Assembly (NCBI GenBank): GCA_029891345.1 | Contig: CM056997.1 | Span: 219,666,172-219,730,171, forward strand | Origin: Dryococelus australis | Lineage: Eukaryota; Arthropoda; Insecta; Phasmatodea; Phasmatidae | DNA length: 64,000 bases | Reading direction: 5' to 3' | Shown: one piece after another, positions 13,124 through 25,163 of the stretch | How positions within the stretch are numbered: the stretch's first letter is position 1 | Layout: each line of letters starts with the position of its first letter | Position numbers and translations under genes: made by a program | Notes under the pieces: model-generated | Database searches by the model: none | The model's input: only the letters and a program-made list of their open reading frames with translations | What the model was told of the DNA's origin: nothing

Positions 13124-13314
13124 AACTTGGTCGTCATGTCTACTTTATGCATTTGGTTTGCAGCATGTGGTCATCCACATCACCTGACCTTAAACTTGTC
13201 ATCCATATAACCTGTCCTTGGGTGGATGCACACATAGGGTGGCTAACTCACCAGTCTAGATCATGGTCCTGTTGCCATAACTACCAGTACATTGTCTGTT
13301 CAAATATCAGTTAA

Positions 13315-13986
13315 ATGGAGATTGTGTCACAGACCACCACACTTGCTGTTCACATCACTGCTGATGACGAAGCTATCTCCTGTGAATCACGTCATGAGAA
13401 GCTGCAGCCAATCACTTCGCAAGTTTTCATAGCAGGACCAAGTTACTGTGCAAATACAGACGCACTTCGCAGCATTTTGGAGGAACTTAATGGTCTTTGG
13501 TTCGAGAACATTTTCCTGTAAACTAAATTGCTACAACTGCCAAAATACCTACAACTAGCACAAATACTTCAAGCTGTAGATGACCTCCACTATTTTCCAT
13601 GCCACGACAATGAAGAAGGCATGCTGCCAAGTTATGCTTTGATAAATTCTGTGTTGGTTTTTGATAATGTGGCATGTGAGAAGCAGTTGAACATGCAGCA
13701 GTATTTCAGGATGGGCCACCATGTAGTGGTGGATTACATTAACCTGTGGCAAACTTTTTCACATATACCTAAACAACTTCTGCACGACAATGCTAATATA
13801 CTCATACTATGCCACATGGATAACTTGAAATTACAACATGTTAACTCTGATCATGTTAATATATATATGTCTTTTGACAGGTTTAAAAGTATGTGCTCAC
13901 ATACCTGGCGACAACCTCATGGTTTTCTGGTTTACTATCACACATCACTGAGAGATGAGCTATGCCATATCCAAGTTCCGTTATAG
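13315..13986 (+). pseudogene. Polinton copy A packaging ATPase (FtsK/HerA type), degenerate
   Basis: Genome-packaging ATPase. One frame runs through the whole feature, with a single TAA at 13519-13521. The Walker A region reads GPSYCANTDAL, where the family has GPSxCGKTNAL, so the catalytic Lys is gone. Walker B reads VLVFDNVACEKQ, where the family has FDDVACE, so the first Asp is kept and the second is Asn. Downstream blocks match the family: YFRMGHH, L.QTFSHIPKQLLHDNAN and DHVN.YMSFDRFK. It is divergently arranged from the PLA2-like gene and followed on the same strand by the coiled-coil gene and integrase. It is the best preserved frame of copy A. Confidence 0.85.
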
Positions 13987-14253
13987 TGGCCTGAAGCAAG
14001 TGTCGGACAGCTGTATTTCATCACTGACCATGGTAACTGCAGTTTCGGAGAGCTGAAACATGATGGCACTGTTGCTAATGTGTCCTTTGTCCACAGTGTC
14101 ACTTCAGAGTCTTTGAAACCATTGTCAGTACTGCAGGCCAAATCTGGTAACACTGAGACACATCTTCGCACACTGATGGCCGCTATCACTTGGTTCACAG
14201 TTTTACAGTCGAAACTCAACATTGCGGATAAGTGAATAGGCAGCAGTGTTCAT

Positions 14254-14900
14254 ATGGACATGACTAGTAAATTGCATGCATTGATTGAGAATATACACAA
14301 ACTAACTGCTTTAGGTGTGAAGCTCGCCTCTGTGGAAGACCATCACTTTATACGAATATGTTGACTACTAAAATGGATGTGCGACTTGGAACATTGATCA
14401 AGAGTGTGTCGAAACCATCTGCATTTGCTTCTAGCGACATTCCCTAAGCTGTGGAAGGCCGGCTATTCAGCAAGATGAATGCGGTGTCTGGTCAGATGGA
14501 TGCTCAGATTCGTACATTTATTGATGGTGTGTGCAAACTATCTCCTTCAGGAGGTGAGCTCATGACTGTGGATGCAAAGCTTGATGCTTCAGGGGAGCGA
14601 GTTGATAAGGTCTTTACTTCCCTGTCTGCTAAACTAGATGCACACCTTAATGTGGCAAAAGAAGGTACAAGCAAGCTGACTGCTTTAAGTAAGAAACTAG
14701 ATTCTGTAGCCAACATGGAATCGAAACTCTACTGTTGTGAACTGAATAGTCAACAGGGCTCTTAATAGCATGTCTGCTAAACTAGATGCACAAGCCTGAG
14801 GTTTAGGTGTGATGCTCGTGGATGTGGATCACCTTATATCCAGTGGGATTGTGCATACCCTATCTGACTTGCAGTCAAACAATGAACAGTGGAGACATTG
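14254..14900 (+). pseudogene. Coiled-coil repeat protein (KLDA repeats), degenerate
   Basis: The frame beginning MDMTSKLHALIENIHKL (14254) shifts, then runs from 14358 to 14765 with one internal TAA near 14446. It carries repeated heptad-like units: MDAQIRTFIDGV, VDAKLDASGERVDKV, LSAKLDAHLNVA and LSKKLDSVANM, with a further SAKLDAQA unit just past the stop. This is a long helical, probably trimeric or dimeric, coiled coil without hydrophobic membrane segments. It sits between ATPase and integrase on the same strand. By layout and composition it could be a fibre, tether or scaffold; I do not recognise a named family. No counterpart remains in copy B, which is cut off earlier. Confidence 0.5.
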
Positions 14901-14999
14901 TTAGCACATACGATATGCAGTATTCAGCGAATCTTCAAGTCTGATGACAATATCATATAGCTGATCGTATATGCATGTCGAATCAACCCCTATATATAT

Positions 15000-15590
15000 A
15001 TATATACTATGACCAATCTGTTTTCACTTTTAGTACAATGGTTGCTGCCACCAAGGATTTACATCACATAATCGAAAGTATGCATAATTAGTATGTACTG
15101 GTTAATCATGTGTGCATGGAGCTCGATGCTACTTTGGAAGAGGCATTCTGGCCGATATCATCTCTGCTAGATAATTTACAAAAACTGTTCTCCCTGCTCC
15201 TGAAATGAAAACTGAACCACATCGAACCCAGGATTGGGAGAAAGCACAAAATACTTCCTGGAAAGTACATCAACTGATGAAGATGATTTGGCTTTAGTTG
15301 CATTGATGTAAATAAAGAGAGGCCTAACTGGCACAACACATCTGATTGCAATTACATATCATCGTACACAACAATTTTTAATGATGGAAAATGTAGCATT
15401 TATAGGCGCAAAAAGAAATGGTTCTTGGAGAACAAACAAATTTTTTCTTTGCTAAATGAATTTCAACAGTTAGGTGATGAAGCAATGCCAGCATTTCCAG
15501 GCCTCTATTAATTGCTTTTTTAACGTGAGCCTGGTAGTATACATATGAATCACTTTGTTGGTACAAGGGCTTGCATGGCCTTTCAAGTGC
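15000..15590. other. Copy A, no recognised gene
   Basis: A short TA run near 14.99-15.01 kb is followed by sequence without a motif I can name. Short open frames occur on both strands. One plus-strand stretch near 15.42-15.51 kb (LLNEFQQLGDEAMPAF) might be a remnant upstream of the integrase, but the support is weak. Confidence 0.35.
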
Positions 15591-15594
15591 ACAT

Positions 15595-16666
15595 ATGGCA
15601 GGCTATGACTCTTCAAGCAATGCTTTTAATGATGAGATGCATCCAGAATTCGCCATTATCGCTGGTATGTTCCTGGATGTTGGCTTAGCGACCAGCTGGG
15701 GTCTGACTTCGAAGCTGGATGGTAACAACTGACTCGAGTTTGTTTACTGGAGTGATACTAATGAGCTCGTATCATGTCTATGACTGCTAATTGCATCTCA
15801 GCAAGATAATAATTCCCATGTGAATGAGATTGTGAATATTTTAGAAGAATTTGTGAAGGTTGGTATATATATTCTAAAAAAAAAGGTCGCATGCATTAAT
15901 GGCTGCCAAGCTCCACAAGCCTGCACGAAGTAATTAACCCAGGTGAAAAGTACTTGCCTTTTGGCTGAGAGATTTATACCAGACCGACCAAGTTGAAATA
16001 ATCCAATATGCATCTGTTAATAATGGTTTCAGACACATGTTAATGGTCATAGATATATACAGTTAATATAGGTGGACTATACCAGTTCGCCGGAAATGTG
16101 GCCATCATGAGAGCAATGCTAAGAAGACTGTTTTGCAGAACAAATGATCACCTAAAAATTTGCAGATGGATCTTGGAAAACAATTTTAAAATACTGCCTT
16201 CCTTTTGTTAATGGCTGCGAATAACTTTAATCACTACAGCATAATTAGTGGGATGAACGCTTCCATTGTGTGAACAGTGGTTTAACTGAACTATGAAGAC
16301 TGAAATGTGGGGATAATTTTCGTCTCGGGGAAGTAACAAGTGGCTGGACTTGATAACAATTGGTGTAGTCCTACAATCACATAGTACACCACACTATATG
16401 CATGTGGCTAGTGGACATCCGGGACAATTATTTGCTGAAAACTGTGTTCACAGCTGAGAAGAAATTGCACACTTAAAGGCTTAAGGCGAAGGTTGGAGAC
16501 TAAATCAGGATTTTATGAGTGAAGTGCTCATTTGCAAAATGTTTTACACCAAACTGGAGCACTGAAGTATATATATAAATCTAATATTAGTCAAAAGGAA
16601 CTAAGGTCCTATTATCTCGACGACATGGAAGGTAGTGTACTCCAAGGTTCGTTTTATGATCATTAA
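15595..16666 (+). pseudogene. Polinton copy A integrase (retroviral-type, DDE), degenerate
   Basis: Integrase that inserts the element's DNA. The N-terminal frame starts at an ATG (15595) and includes HVNEIVNILEEF at about 15.82 kb. The core reads AAKLHKPAR (15.9 kb); then DLYQTDQVEI with the first catalytic Asp; MLMVIDIYS and a WTIPVRRK block; LQMDLGKQF with the second Asp (16.17 kb); and NHYSIISGMNASIV, after which a one-base insertion shifts to a frame with EQWFN, the catalytic Glu region (16.27 kb). The C-terminus ends LDDMEGSVLQGSFYDH and a stop, matching the end of the family's C-terminal domain. At least five stops and two frameshifts are present. Confidence 0.85.
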
Positions 16667-17560
16667 ATACAATTTAACCATTTCTCCGACATTTATTTGA
16701 TTGAAAAATTTATTTGACAGTTGGGCAAATACCTTTCGTAAAATGGCTAGCTTTCGATTCATGTTACAACAGCTTGATATAATGCTCTTTACTTACAAAT
16801 GGGTAATTGAATACTGCATTACGACGAGGCGTGATTGTATGTACCACACACAAATATATTTTTGAAATATGAATAAATTAATTATTACAAATATATTTAC
16901 TTGTGTTGTATAATGTATTCATGTTCTGTATTCTCTCTCTATTCCTCTCGGTCCCTTAGTCCCACCCTCTGTGTCATATGTGCATGACTGTGTTAATTTA
17001 TTTCCATGTTGGTGATGTCGCAGCTTGGGGCTGGATGTTAATAATGGCTTCGCACCTCGAACCTGTCATTTCTGGCTGGACACATAGCATGTCATCACAG
17101 GGTATTTTTGGGGCAACAGCTTCTTTCGGTTTGGGTGCTTGTAAATATCCTCCCAGTCTGACTGCTGTAGTTAATAATGACCACCTGCTCTTCCTCATTT
17201 CTCACAGTTGGCCATGATGGTACATCACCTCTTAGAGGATTTCAGATTGGGTCTCGCTCCATTCCCGCACAGACAAGTTGAAGGTGTCAAATGCATCGAC
17301 AGGTTTGAGATGTTGAAATGTGAGCACGCCCTTGCATGATCGAAACACTTGTACGTTGATGTGTACTTGGCTCTGTATGGATATATGTAAGTTTAATATA
17401 ATTACCGTCTAAATGGAAGAATGAGGATATGTTCCTTTTACACACACGACACAGAAGTGCGAGAGCTCGGGCATGATCGCAGCACATGTACATTGCTGTG
17501 TGATTAGATCTGTATGGTGTCATATAACTGCACATTTCGTACATCTCTAAGATATCCAAA
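16667..17560. repeat. Region after integrase, with a diverged ~137-bp tandem pair
   Basis: This stretch should hold the right end of copy A, but I could not find an inverted match to the left subterminal repeats. Two diverged copies of a CATGATCG...CTGTATGG block begin near 17336 and 17473, about 137 bp apart. No coding region is supported. Confidence 0.4.
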
Positions 17561-17815
17561 ATATCCAGCAAATATCAAATGGATGTCCCACATACCCCCA
17601 AATATCTGCCTGGTATCCAGTGTATGGATATCTCTAGCAGATATAGTAAAAATTCCTAATGAATATTCTGGTGGGTAACCATATCTAAGAAAAATATATC
17701 AATATATCCATATGTTACAAATATTCATGAGCTATACACAGGCAATATGAAAAACTGCAAATATTGATGGAATATCAATATAAAATACACATTAATTCAA
17801 AACATTTATATATAG
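17545..17815. repeat. AT-rich stretch with interspersed GGATAT/ATATCC motifs
   Basis: Short ATATCC and GGATATC words recur in both orientations, with many short palindromes. It lies directly beyond the 3' side of the minus-strand SINE. No gene is seen. Confidence 0.4.
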
Positions 17816-17833
17816 ATATAATATAAATTACTA

Positions 17834-17990
17834 CACAGACTGGAAATTACCGAGAAAATCCACCAAACAGCAGCATTGTCTGGCACAATCTCCACTCGCC
17901 AAAATCTGGAGTGAACTAGCTGGTGATTGAACCCAGCTCTCCTTGGTAGGAGAGAAAGCATCTAACTGCTCAACCACTGTGGCCGTGTAG
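17834..17990 (-). mobile_element. tRNA-derived SINE
   Basis: On the minus strand, a Pol III box A-like segment (AGTGGTTGAGCAGTTAGA, about 17964-17981) is followed about 35 bp later by a box B-like GGTTCAATCA (17924-17933). The 3' body contains GGATTTTCTCGGTAATTTCC (17841-17860). A second element at 54.25 kb shares the layout and a related 3' motif, so the two belong to one SINE family. No clear target duplication was found. Confidence 0.6.
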
Positions 17991-17999
17991 AATGGGGGG

Positions 18000-19245
18000 A
18001 AAATATTTACTTTACATATTACTTTGGTGTTCAGAATTTTGAAAACAAACTGCGCACAATTTTCCCAAACCAAGCAACAAGAACGAAACAACGATGATGA
18101 TAGCTAAAATAATGGAGCCAAAACACACGAAGTAGAGCCAATGTGAATAGAGAAACACACAATATACTGTAGTCCAAACACACAAGTATAATTTAATACT
18201 TTATTTTAATACTAATAGAAGTAATGAGTAAATTAAAGATCATCATCTTATTGCCAGTAACTACATTACCGTTTGGAATTATGAACGTTTGATACTGGTT
18301 TAGTGAGCAGTATAAACTACAAAACAAAAATTATGTCCTTGTTGCAACTGCTTATAACCCACAGTTTTCTTTTAAAATGCATACAAAGATTACGCTAGAC
18401 CCCTGCTGCGATAGTGTCTCCTACGTAGGCAATATGTCTAACAGTCATGTTTGGTACTCATTGATTACAGTAGGGTTTAACCTTGTCCACCACCATCGGC
18501 ATGCATATAGGTAGAATTGCCTGCATACTAGATACTGTGTGGCTGCAGCAGAACCTAGCAGAATGTTTGTGTGTGTTTTAAAGAAAAATGTTGTGCCCTA
18601 GGAGTTGACACACAGGGGACAATTTTTGTTTCATAGGTCATACTGCTCAATGAACCAGCATCAAACATTCATAATTCCTGATGGTAACAAATTTGCCGGC
18701 AATAAGAGGGTGGTCACGCCTGTTATATTTGTAATGGGGTGTGTTATAGTCGTGCCTTTTCTATGATGTTGATGTTCCTGATAACATAAAACAATGTTCC
18801 ACTAGTTGTAGTTTCATCTCACTTGGTTTCCAATATTTCGCAAAAATATATCCCAAAATCTCCATAGCACTAACAATTAATTATTTTAACCCTGTTTGCA
18901 ATGCAAATAAGGTAAAACAATAACTGCCAGTGATGAAATCAGAATATTGAAGACATGTCTTACAATGCATGGATGGAAAACCGACCTAGATAAAAAAGAC
19001 GATGGAATGCCGAAGAAATAGATGCCAGCACAGAGAAGCATTCATATGGATAGAAAGATGAACAGAAAAAAGTGGTAAAGCACTTGAGTGATAATAAAAG
19101 TGGGTCCTAAACAGTCAACCAGACACCAATGCTATGCGATACCAATACTAGTTTACACCCACTAGGATAAGAGCTGAGTCCCCCAGGGAGTAAAAACATG
19201 CCCCAGGTCAGAGACTAAACATAGACGCCAAATCTCCAGGCAGAA
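18000..19245. other. No recognised gene
   Basis: AT-rich DNA between the SINE and the 16-bp minisatellite. No frame over about 60 codons and no motif that I recognise. Confidence 0.5.
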
Positions 19246-19248
19246 GAA

Positions 19249-19327
19249 TTTCAGAAGGAGCAGTTTACAGAAGTAGTGGTTTGCAGAAGTAGTTGTTTTC
19301 AGAAATAGTGGTTTGCAGAAGTAGTAG
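19249..19327. repeat. 16-bp minisatellite, about 5 copies
   Basis: Units of the form TTTGCAGAAGTAGTGG start at 19264, 19280, 19296 and 19312, preceded by a 15-bp diverged unit at 19249. Confidence 0.85.
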
Positions 19328-19559
19328 TGAGTGAATATGAAATAGTACAAGTGTCACAAGCACTAGTAACACACTTGAAAATAACATTGTACAACTCTTA
19401 CATTAAGCTTTTCCGTGTTACTGGGCATTGGCACCATCTTAAAAAGTAGTAGCACCCCTAGTAGAAATATTATGCAACTCTTACACATGCTATAGAATAT
19501 TTTTTGGGGAAAAAGCACACCCAACAGGGCACTGATCATATGACTGTGCTAGTTAAAGT

Positions 19560-20055
19560 GGTTTCCAGCATATTCTCCAGCATATGGCCTGCCAGCATAC
19601 TTGACAATAAATACAAGGCTCTTGTATGCACTCTGGTATGCTGGAACCAAAACAGTTAAGTTAGTATACCTGGCATGAAGAATAGAACATGTGTATGTGC
19701 TCAACTATACTGAAAACTAAGAACTGGAGTGGGGAAAAAATTTGTTGTATGCTTGATGCCATAGTATATGGCTAGTCAGCACACCAGACCACAAGACAAT
19801 GAAAGAACTTGTGTGTTCTTCAGTGTGCAGAAAAATACTCACAATGCAGACTCATACTGGCAGCACACCTGTTAAAAATATTGTACAGCACCTGAATGTT
19901 CTAAAATGTGCAATCCAGACAGCCATAACACTTGGACATATTTATACAACCCTTGCATGCATTCAGGTATGCTAGAACAGGAGCAGGAAATTACAGCATA
20001 CCTGGAAGGACGTACATGGCTCCTGCTTGGGCTCCAGCATGCTGTGAAAAATCTA
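19560..20055. repeat. Subterminal imperfect repeats at the left end of Polinton copy B
   Basis: The words CTGGTATGCTGGAAC, CAGGTATGCTAGAAC, GGCAGCACACC and CCAGCATG recur irregularly. The tract directly precedes the 3' end of the copy B polymerase. It resembles the subterminal repeats of copy A, which supports both as element ends. The leftmost boundary of copy B lies near 19.5 kb. Confidence 0.4.
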
Positions 20056-20169
20056 CTCACAGAAAGAAATTGTGTGAGAGGGAATAGGATGGGATTCTGC
20101 TTCGACAATCCCCAGGCGAAGAACAGACTCTACTCTGCATTCTGACCTGGTTACCCTCCTGGGCACAGA

Positions 20170-23100
20170 CACATATATGATTATATGTACCTGCCCCAGA
20201 GGTTTGTGTATGATGGGTAAGTCTACCCATCGTGGCCATAAAGGACAGTATGGATGACATCATCCAGAATCCTATGCTTGTCATGTATCGATGAGAGAGC
20301 TACCTTATTGCTGCGTTCAATATACATGTCATATTGGTCCGACATAATGCTATTGACCTGCACCCTTATGAGTCAGTGGTTCAGAAGAACGTGCTTGTAG
20401 TAGTTCATGGTTATGTCCTTATGGACAATGCTCTTTGGAGCCCCATTGGCCCACTTCACAAATTTGGCCTTACAAAAATATGTGTAGTTTAGACCTCAGC
20501 CAAGCAAACTCGATCATGTCATTCCCTCTGTGCTCATTCTTGAATGTGCCAATGACTTTAATGTTGGCAGGTGAGTAGCAAGGGCGAAAGGGTGGTTATC
20601 CACTGGTGTCAAATTCAGATGTTAATTTTGGGTCCGAGGCAAAGTCTGTAGATATTAGGGCAGGATATGGCCATGACATAGGAGCTGGTATTTATATAAC
20701 CCATCCCATATCAGAGCCATAACATGCCTGCATGATATCATAGTAGAAGAAGCACATGAGAATCTTGCACAGGTCAAGTATGGCAAAGCCAACATACATT
20801 GGTTTGCCGATAACAACACTCCCATGGTGCAGTTTGAAGAGGGAGAGTGTTTCGTCTTATATTGTGTAACACCAGAATGCTGACTTGGAAATGAGCTTTT
20901 TTGCCTTCACTATGGTGAACACAAACTCCTTCTGCTGATGTTTGTGCTTTTTCTCCATCAACTTGCTGAATGCAGCATTGATCATTAGCTTAAAGAAGTC
21001 CTGTTCGAAGGTGTTCATGGCCACTGGATGTTTCACTATGTTCATCTCAATGTAGGGCCTATGCCTTGCCTACTGAAGGAGCTTCAGTTTATGGTAGACA
21101 GACTTCAGCCTGAGCCCATGAGCTAATGCCTGCATGAGGGTGGCAAAGTGAACAATGTAGCATGTCTTCTCCTCAAGAGAGATCATTAGCATTGACTGTT
21201 AGGATCCTGGGAGGTACATGCTTACTGTCAGGAATGGTAGACCTCTGTGGTCCTTGTGAACTGCAGTATATAGGCGATCTGACTGTTGTTTAGCATGGAC
21301 ATCACATCAATACACATTACAATCCATTCAATGTTGCAATATGGGAGTGGCAGGGACATTGCCCATCCATACAAATTGTTAGCATCTACATACTGGAGGT
21401 AGGTAGACAGCCAGCTGGAATCATATGTGGCAGGCAAATCCTTGTTATTTGCCACTATGTGTTGTGTGATGCATTGGGACAACCCTCCCCAGATACCAGC
21501 CTCGATTAACAGGTAGGCATCGTAGTCTATTAGGAGTTCCCACCTCATACTTGTCTTGCCCATCATGGTATTGAAGAGAACCTGAGGTACTCACGTACAT
21601 GACACAGTCCAGTCAATCCATGGTCAAACACAGCCCCTGGAAGTTCTTGAAGACATCGCACAAAATCAAGATGTCAGTCCGAGGTACAGACAGAGTACTT
21701 TTGAAGGCAGGTGCCCCCAAACATATTTCAGACTGCCTGTGCATAATGGTAATCTTTGTTCATAAGGCCACAACCATTGAAATGGGTGGGGAAATATAAC
21801 CATATGCAAATACTCCATTATGAGTCCCCAACCCAAGCTGTCAGGAATCAGCAAAGAATGCTATAGTCATCTTGAAGTTGGCAGTTGGCAGGTTCTGCGC
21901 AAATGTCATGAGGCGGGCAGACATAAATTGGTAGATATTAAACTTTAATGTAAATTTGTCATCAAGATTTTGCTGAATGTGATCAACTTCTCCTCTGAAA
22001 GAGATTTAATAAAAGTCCTCCACATCATATCCAAGCACAGTGATGATGACATTCACATTGTATGCGAAGTTGTGGAACAGGATTGGCAGGCAATTGGGGC
22101 AGTGGTAAACCTTTTTACATTTGTTGCATGCCACCCCAATGAACACACAATGAACACATGCTCCATCCTTTTTTCTTTTGAAGGTGTAAGAACAGAAGAA
22201 TAGTTGTCTGATAGTGCATAGCCAGCCAGTTTGCCTGTGGTCAGTGCATGCATCAGTTCAGACTCAATATATATATATATATATATATTGAGTCTTAGAG
22301 GCTTAGAGGCTTGTATGATATTGTTATCCAACTTGACATATATGCCATAGCTGTAGGAACATGTTGCTAGTATTTATAGGTGTACAATGCAGATCGGTTC
22401 GGCACACATGTCTGGGCCAATATCAGCATTGCTTTGAAATCAGCAAACATTATTATTGGTACCCTTAATGTATTATAGATATTATGGAGCCTGAGAATAT
22501 GAGGCTATCTATTTTTCTCTGCTGCAGCCATGTCAGCACAGATGGGTGTGCATTCAATGCAATATCTCATGTGCACAACCAGTGTCTCAGCAACCATAAG
22601 TCCTGTAACCTGTAGTTGGTAATTGTATGCCCACATAAATCACATGCAAATAATGACATGAAAGTGAGTATTAGTTATCTGCAAGCATACAAGGTAGGAT
22701 AAATCAGCTACATAGCAATAATATGAACTGCTATCTTCTATATTCATAAGGAAGATATCGAAGTGGTAGCCCATTCTTCCTTCGATACCCTTATTCGGAC
22801 GATTTTACAGTGTTCCTCATGAGCATAGATGTTCATACTGACTCCTGGATTCTTCTTTTCAAATAGGGGTTTCAGATGTTGAAGGGTAGGACCTCTGTTC
22901 CAGAATAATCTAACCCAATCTCCAAGACATAGTAGTACTGGATCACCCATAAAAAGTACTGCTGGTCCAGGTATTGAGGATTAATAACTGCCTTCTTGGC
23001 CACAATTTTAGCATATGTAAACTGCCTTCCGCAGTTATAACAGTCTAGTGACTCTGCATTTGGTTTGGTCCAATAGCTGCACTCATGATGTCTGGCATCT

Positions 23101-23440
23101 CCGACAGGATTGCAACCCTTGTTGCAGAATTTGCGATGGATAGAAGAAGCTTATCTGATCTGTTCTGTGCACATAGAAATATGGTAGGCAAGTTTATCAG
23201 CATGACCAAATGCTTACCCACACCTCTCACACATGTGTTGTGCCTCCTTGAAGGGATTGTGGGCATAGTTTCACTCATGACATAGACCAGTTTTGCGAGC
23301 AGGGAACACTTTGTCGAAAAATCCACACTGAATGCTGAGTGGCCAATCGGAGTTGCAAAAGACAAATGAGTGATGTTATGAAACAAATGAAGAAGAAGAT
23401 AATGGTGGTGGGTGAGATGATGATTTAGACACAACAAAAG
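20170..23440 (-). pseudogene. Polinton copy B family B DNA polymerase, degenerate
   Basis: Second copy of the Polinton polymerase. From right to left on the minus strand: a C2H2-type finger (CERCG, stop, AFGHADKLAYHISMC, near 23.2 kb); the N-terminal block FEKKNPGVSMNIYAHE (22744-22950); IEAGIWGGLSQC and motif A region YVDANNLYGWAMS with its catalytic Asp intact (21228-21566); FEQDFFKLMINAAFSKLME (20857-21045); the FDTSG...VIGTFKNEH region (20.55-20.65 kb); and the C-terminus KVALSSIHDKHRILDDVIHT near 20.25 kb. The motif C position (about 20.69 kb) reads NTSS instead of DTDS, so both catalytic Asp residues there are lost. It has no MITE insertion. Confidence 0.87.
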
Positions 23441-23664
23441 AGAGTGATCGAACTAAATAATCAATCATGCAATTAAAATTTTAATCAGCATAATTGGAAG
23501 ATCTTCCTCTTTCTCAACTGGTTGGGTCAGGGCGATGGAGCACTGCTCTACACCATGCTTTGACGATGGGCAGTAGGAGAATCCCTATGGAACATAGTAT
23601 AGGCTTAAGTGTGCTGTGAGGGATGGTAAAACCTAACATATAGTGCCAGATTGCATGAAAAAAA

Positions 23665-24010
23665 CATGTTTTCTCAGAGCACTCCCAATTCCTCCACATG
23701 AGAACATTCTATATGTGCTCCTTCCCTACTTCATCTTGACATAGCAGTGATGGGATGCGTCCCTGCCCCTCTTCCGATAAATGTTGGTGAGAGAGAAACC
23801 AGTCCCGTCAAGCAATAATCTGCATGTGACTTCTGTGAAAAATAAATAGTCATGTTAGCTGTGAGTAGAGGGAGGGATGGTAACATAAACATAATATATA
23901 CAGTGGCAGCTTTCTCAGTGCACTCCTATTGTTCCCCCACATGAGCTCATTCAATCAGTGCTCCTTCTACATGTCACTTCTCTGATACAGTGATCAGTGG
24001 GGTGCTTGCC
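23665..24010. repeat. Diverged direct repeat, ~242-bp spacing
   Basis: A block containing TTTCTCAGAGCACTCC...CCACATGAG...GTGCTCCTTC starting near 23671 recurs near 23913 with moderate divergence. It is noncoding sequence between the copy B polymerase and the left arm. Confidence 0.55.
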
Positions 24011-25110
24011 TGCCCCAGTCTGAGAACATCAATCCAGGCCTCTGGCACACATGATGCCATTCTCTAAAAGTGAGTGGAAAAAGGTTTCGGATTAATAACA
24101 ATAGGCAAAAAAATATTATGGCTGCAGAAGTTAATGTCCAAGTGCAGATGAACACCATAAGTGATTAGTTTTGAAATGGTCATAGAGTGGTACTGCACTA
24201 TATTGATTATACTATTTAATTGTAGCCCTAGATGTTCAATTCCAAGTGTTGAGAGGCACACAGTATGTGTTTATCGCATACATGACAATAATTTATTTTA
24301 AAATATGGGTAATAGAAAAACATAACTAGGGCCTGCAGCCAACAGTGCCCACTTTTGTAGTGAATAGTCAAAATGTACACCAGTGCTATTCAGTTATGAT
24401 TTTTCATTTTTCAAGTCTACATCTGATGACAACATATTCTATGGAGTCAATTCCTGTACTGTAATGGAATGTGTGTGCGAAACACTTTAATTCCAAACAT
24501 GAAAAAATATTATATTCTATGTGCAAATGATAACCTTATGTTCAGATGTGTTTATTATTAATAGGAAATTGGCAATGTACAAACATGTATACAATTACAT
24601 GAAAAGAGGTGAGATTTTAAATATCAGATTCAGGTATGTCACTCTGTACCTAAGTGGCAATGAACACACTATATTCAGTTAGGAATCCTAATGAAGCATG
24701 TACTTGCAACCTGAAATAATGACAACATACAAACTACAGACAACAGACAACCTACTTTTTATTCAGCTGTAACTTATTGTACAGCGATGGCATGATATAT
24801 TACACCTGTGTACACTTGATTCGGTTTACCACAGTGACAATGCTACTTGCTAAGCTATACTGCGATTTCTCTCTCTCCCAACATGATACATTTCATCCGT
24901 AACCCTATACTTCTTTTTACATTACATTCACAAATGAGATACACTGCATGATTTATACAGCAAATTCTAATGTGTGAGTACTGTAAACTAAATTATTAAA
25001 ATATATCTCCCACAGCATGAACAAGATACACTTAAAAATTGAATAACATGAAAACCACTAATGCCGTGCACTTTACATCAAATGAGGGAGTTGGATACCT
25101 AATGAAAAAC
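24010..25110. other. Copy B interior without a recognised gene
   Basis: AT-rich sequence, the counterpart in position of 4.6-7.0 kb in copy A. No supportable coding region was found. Confidence 0.5.
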
Positions 25111-25163
25111 TCTTTGTGCTCAGTCAAGGACAGACACCCTGCATCTGGTATGTGTGCTGGCTG

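Noticed and set aside
16998..17217. Overlapping 66- and 79-codon frames after the integrase as an extra Polinton gene
   Set aside because: No motif, no counterpart in copy B, and opposite strands are equally open.
23045..23437. 130-codon minus-strand frame as a separate gene
   Set aside because: It is in the wrong frame; the polymerase frame through the same stretch shows a zinc-finger pattern matching the N-terminus of the copy B polymerase.
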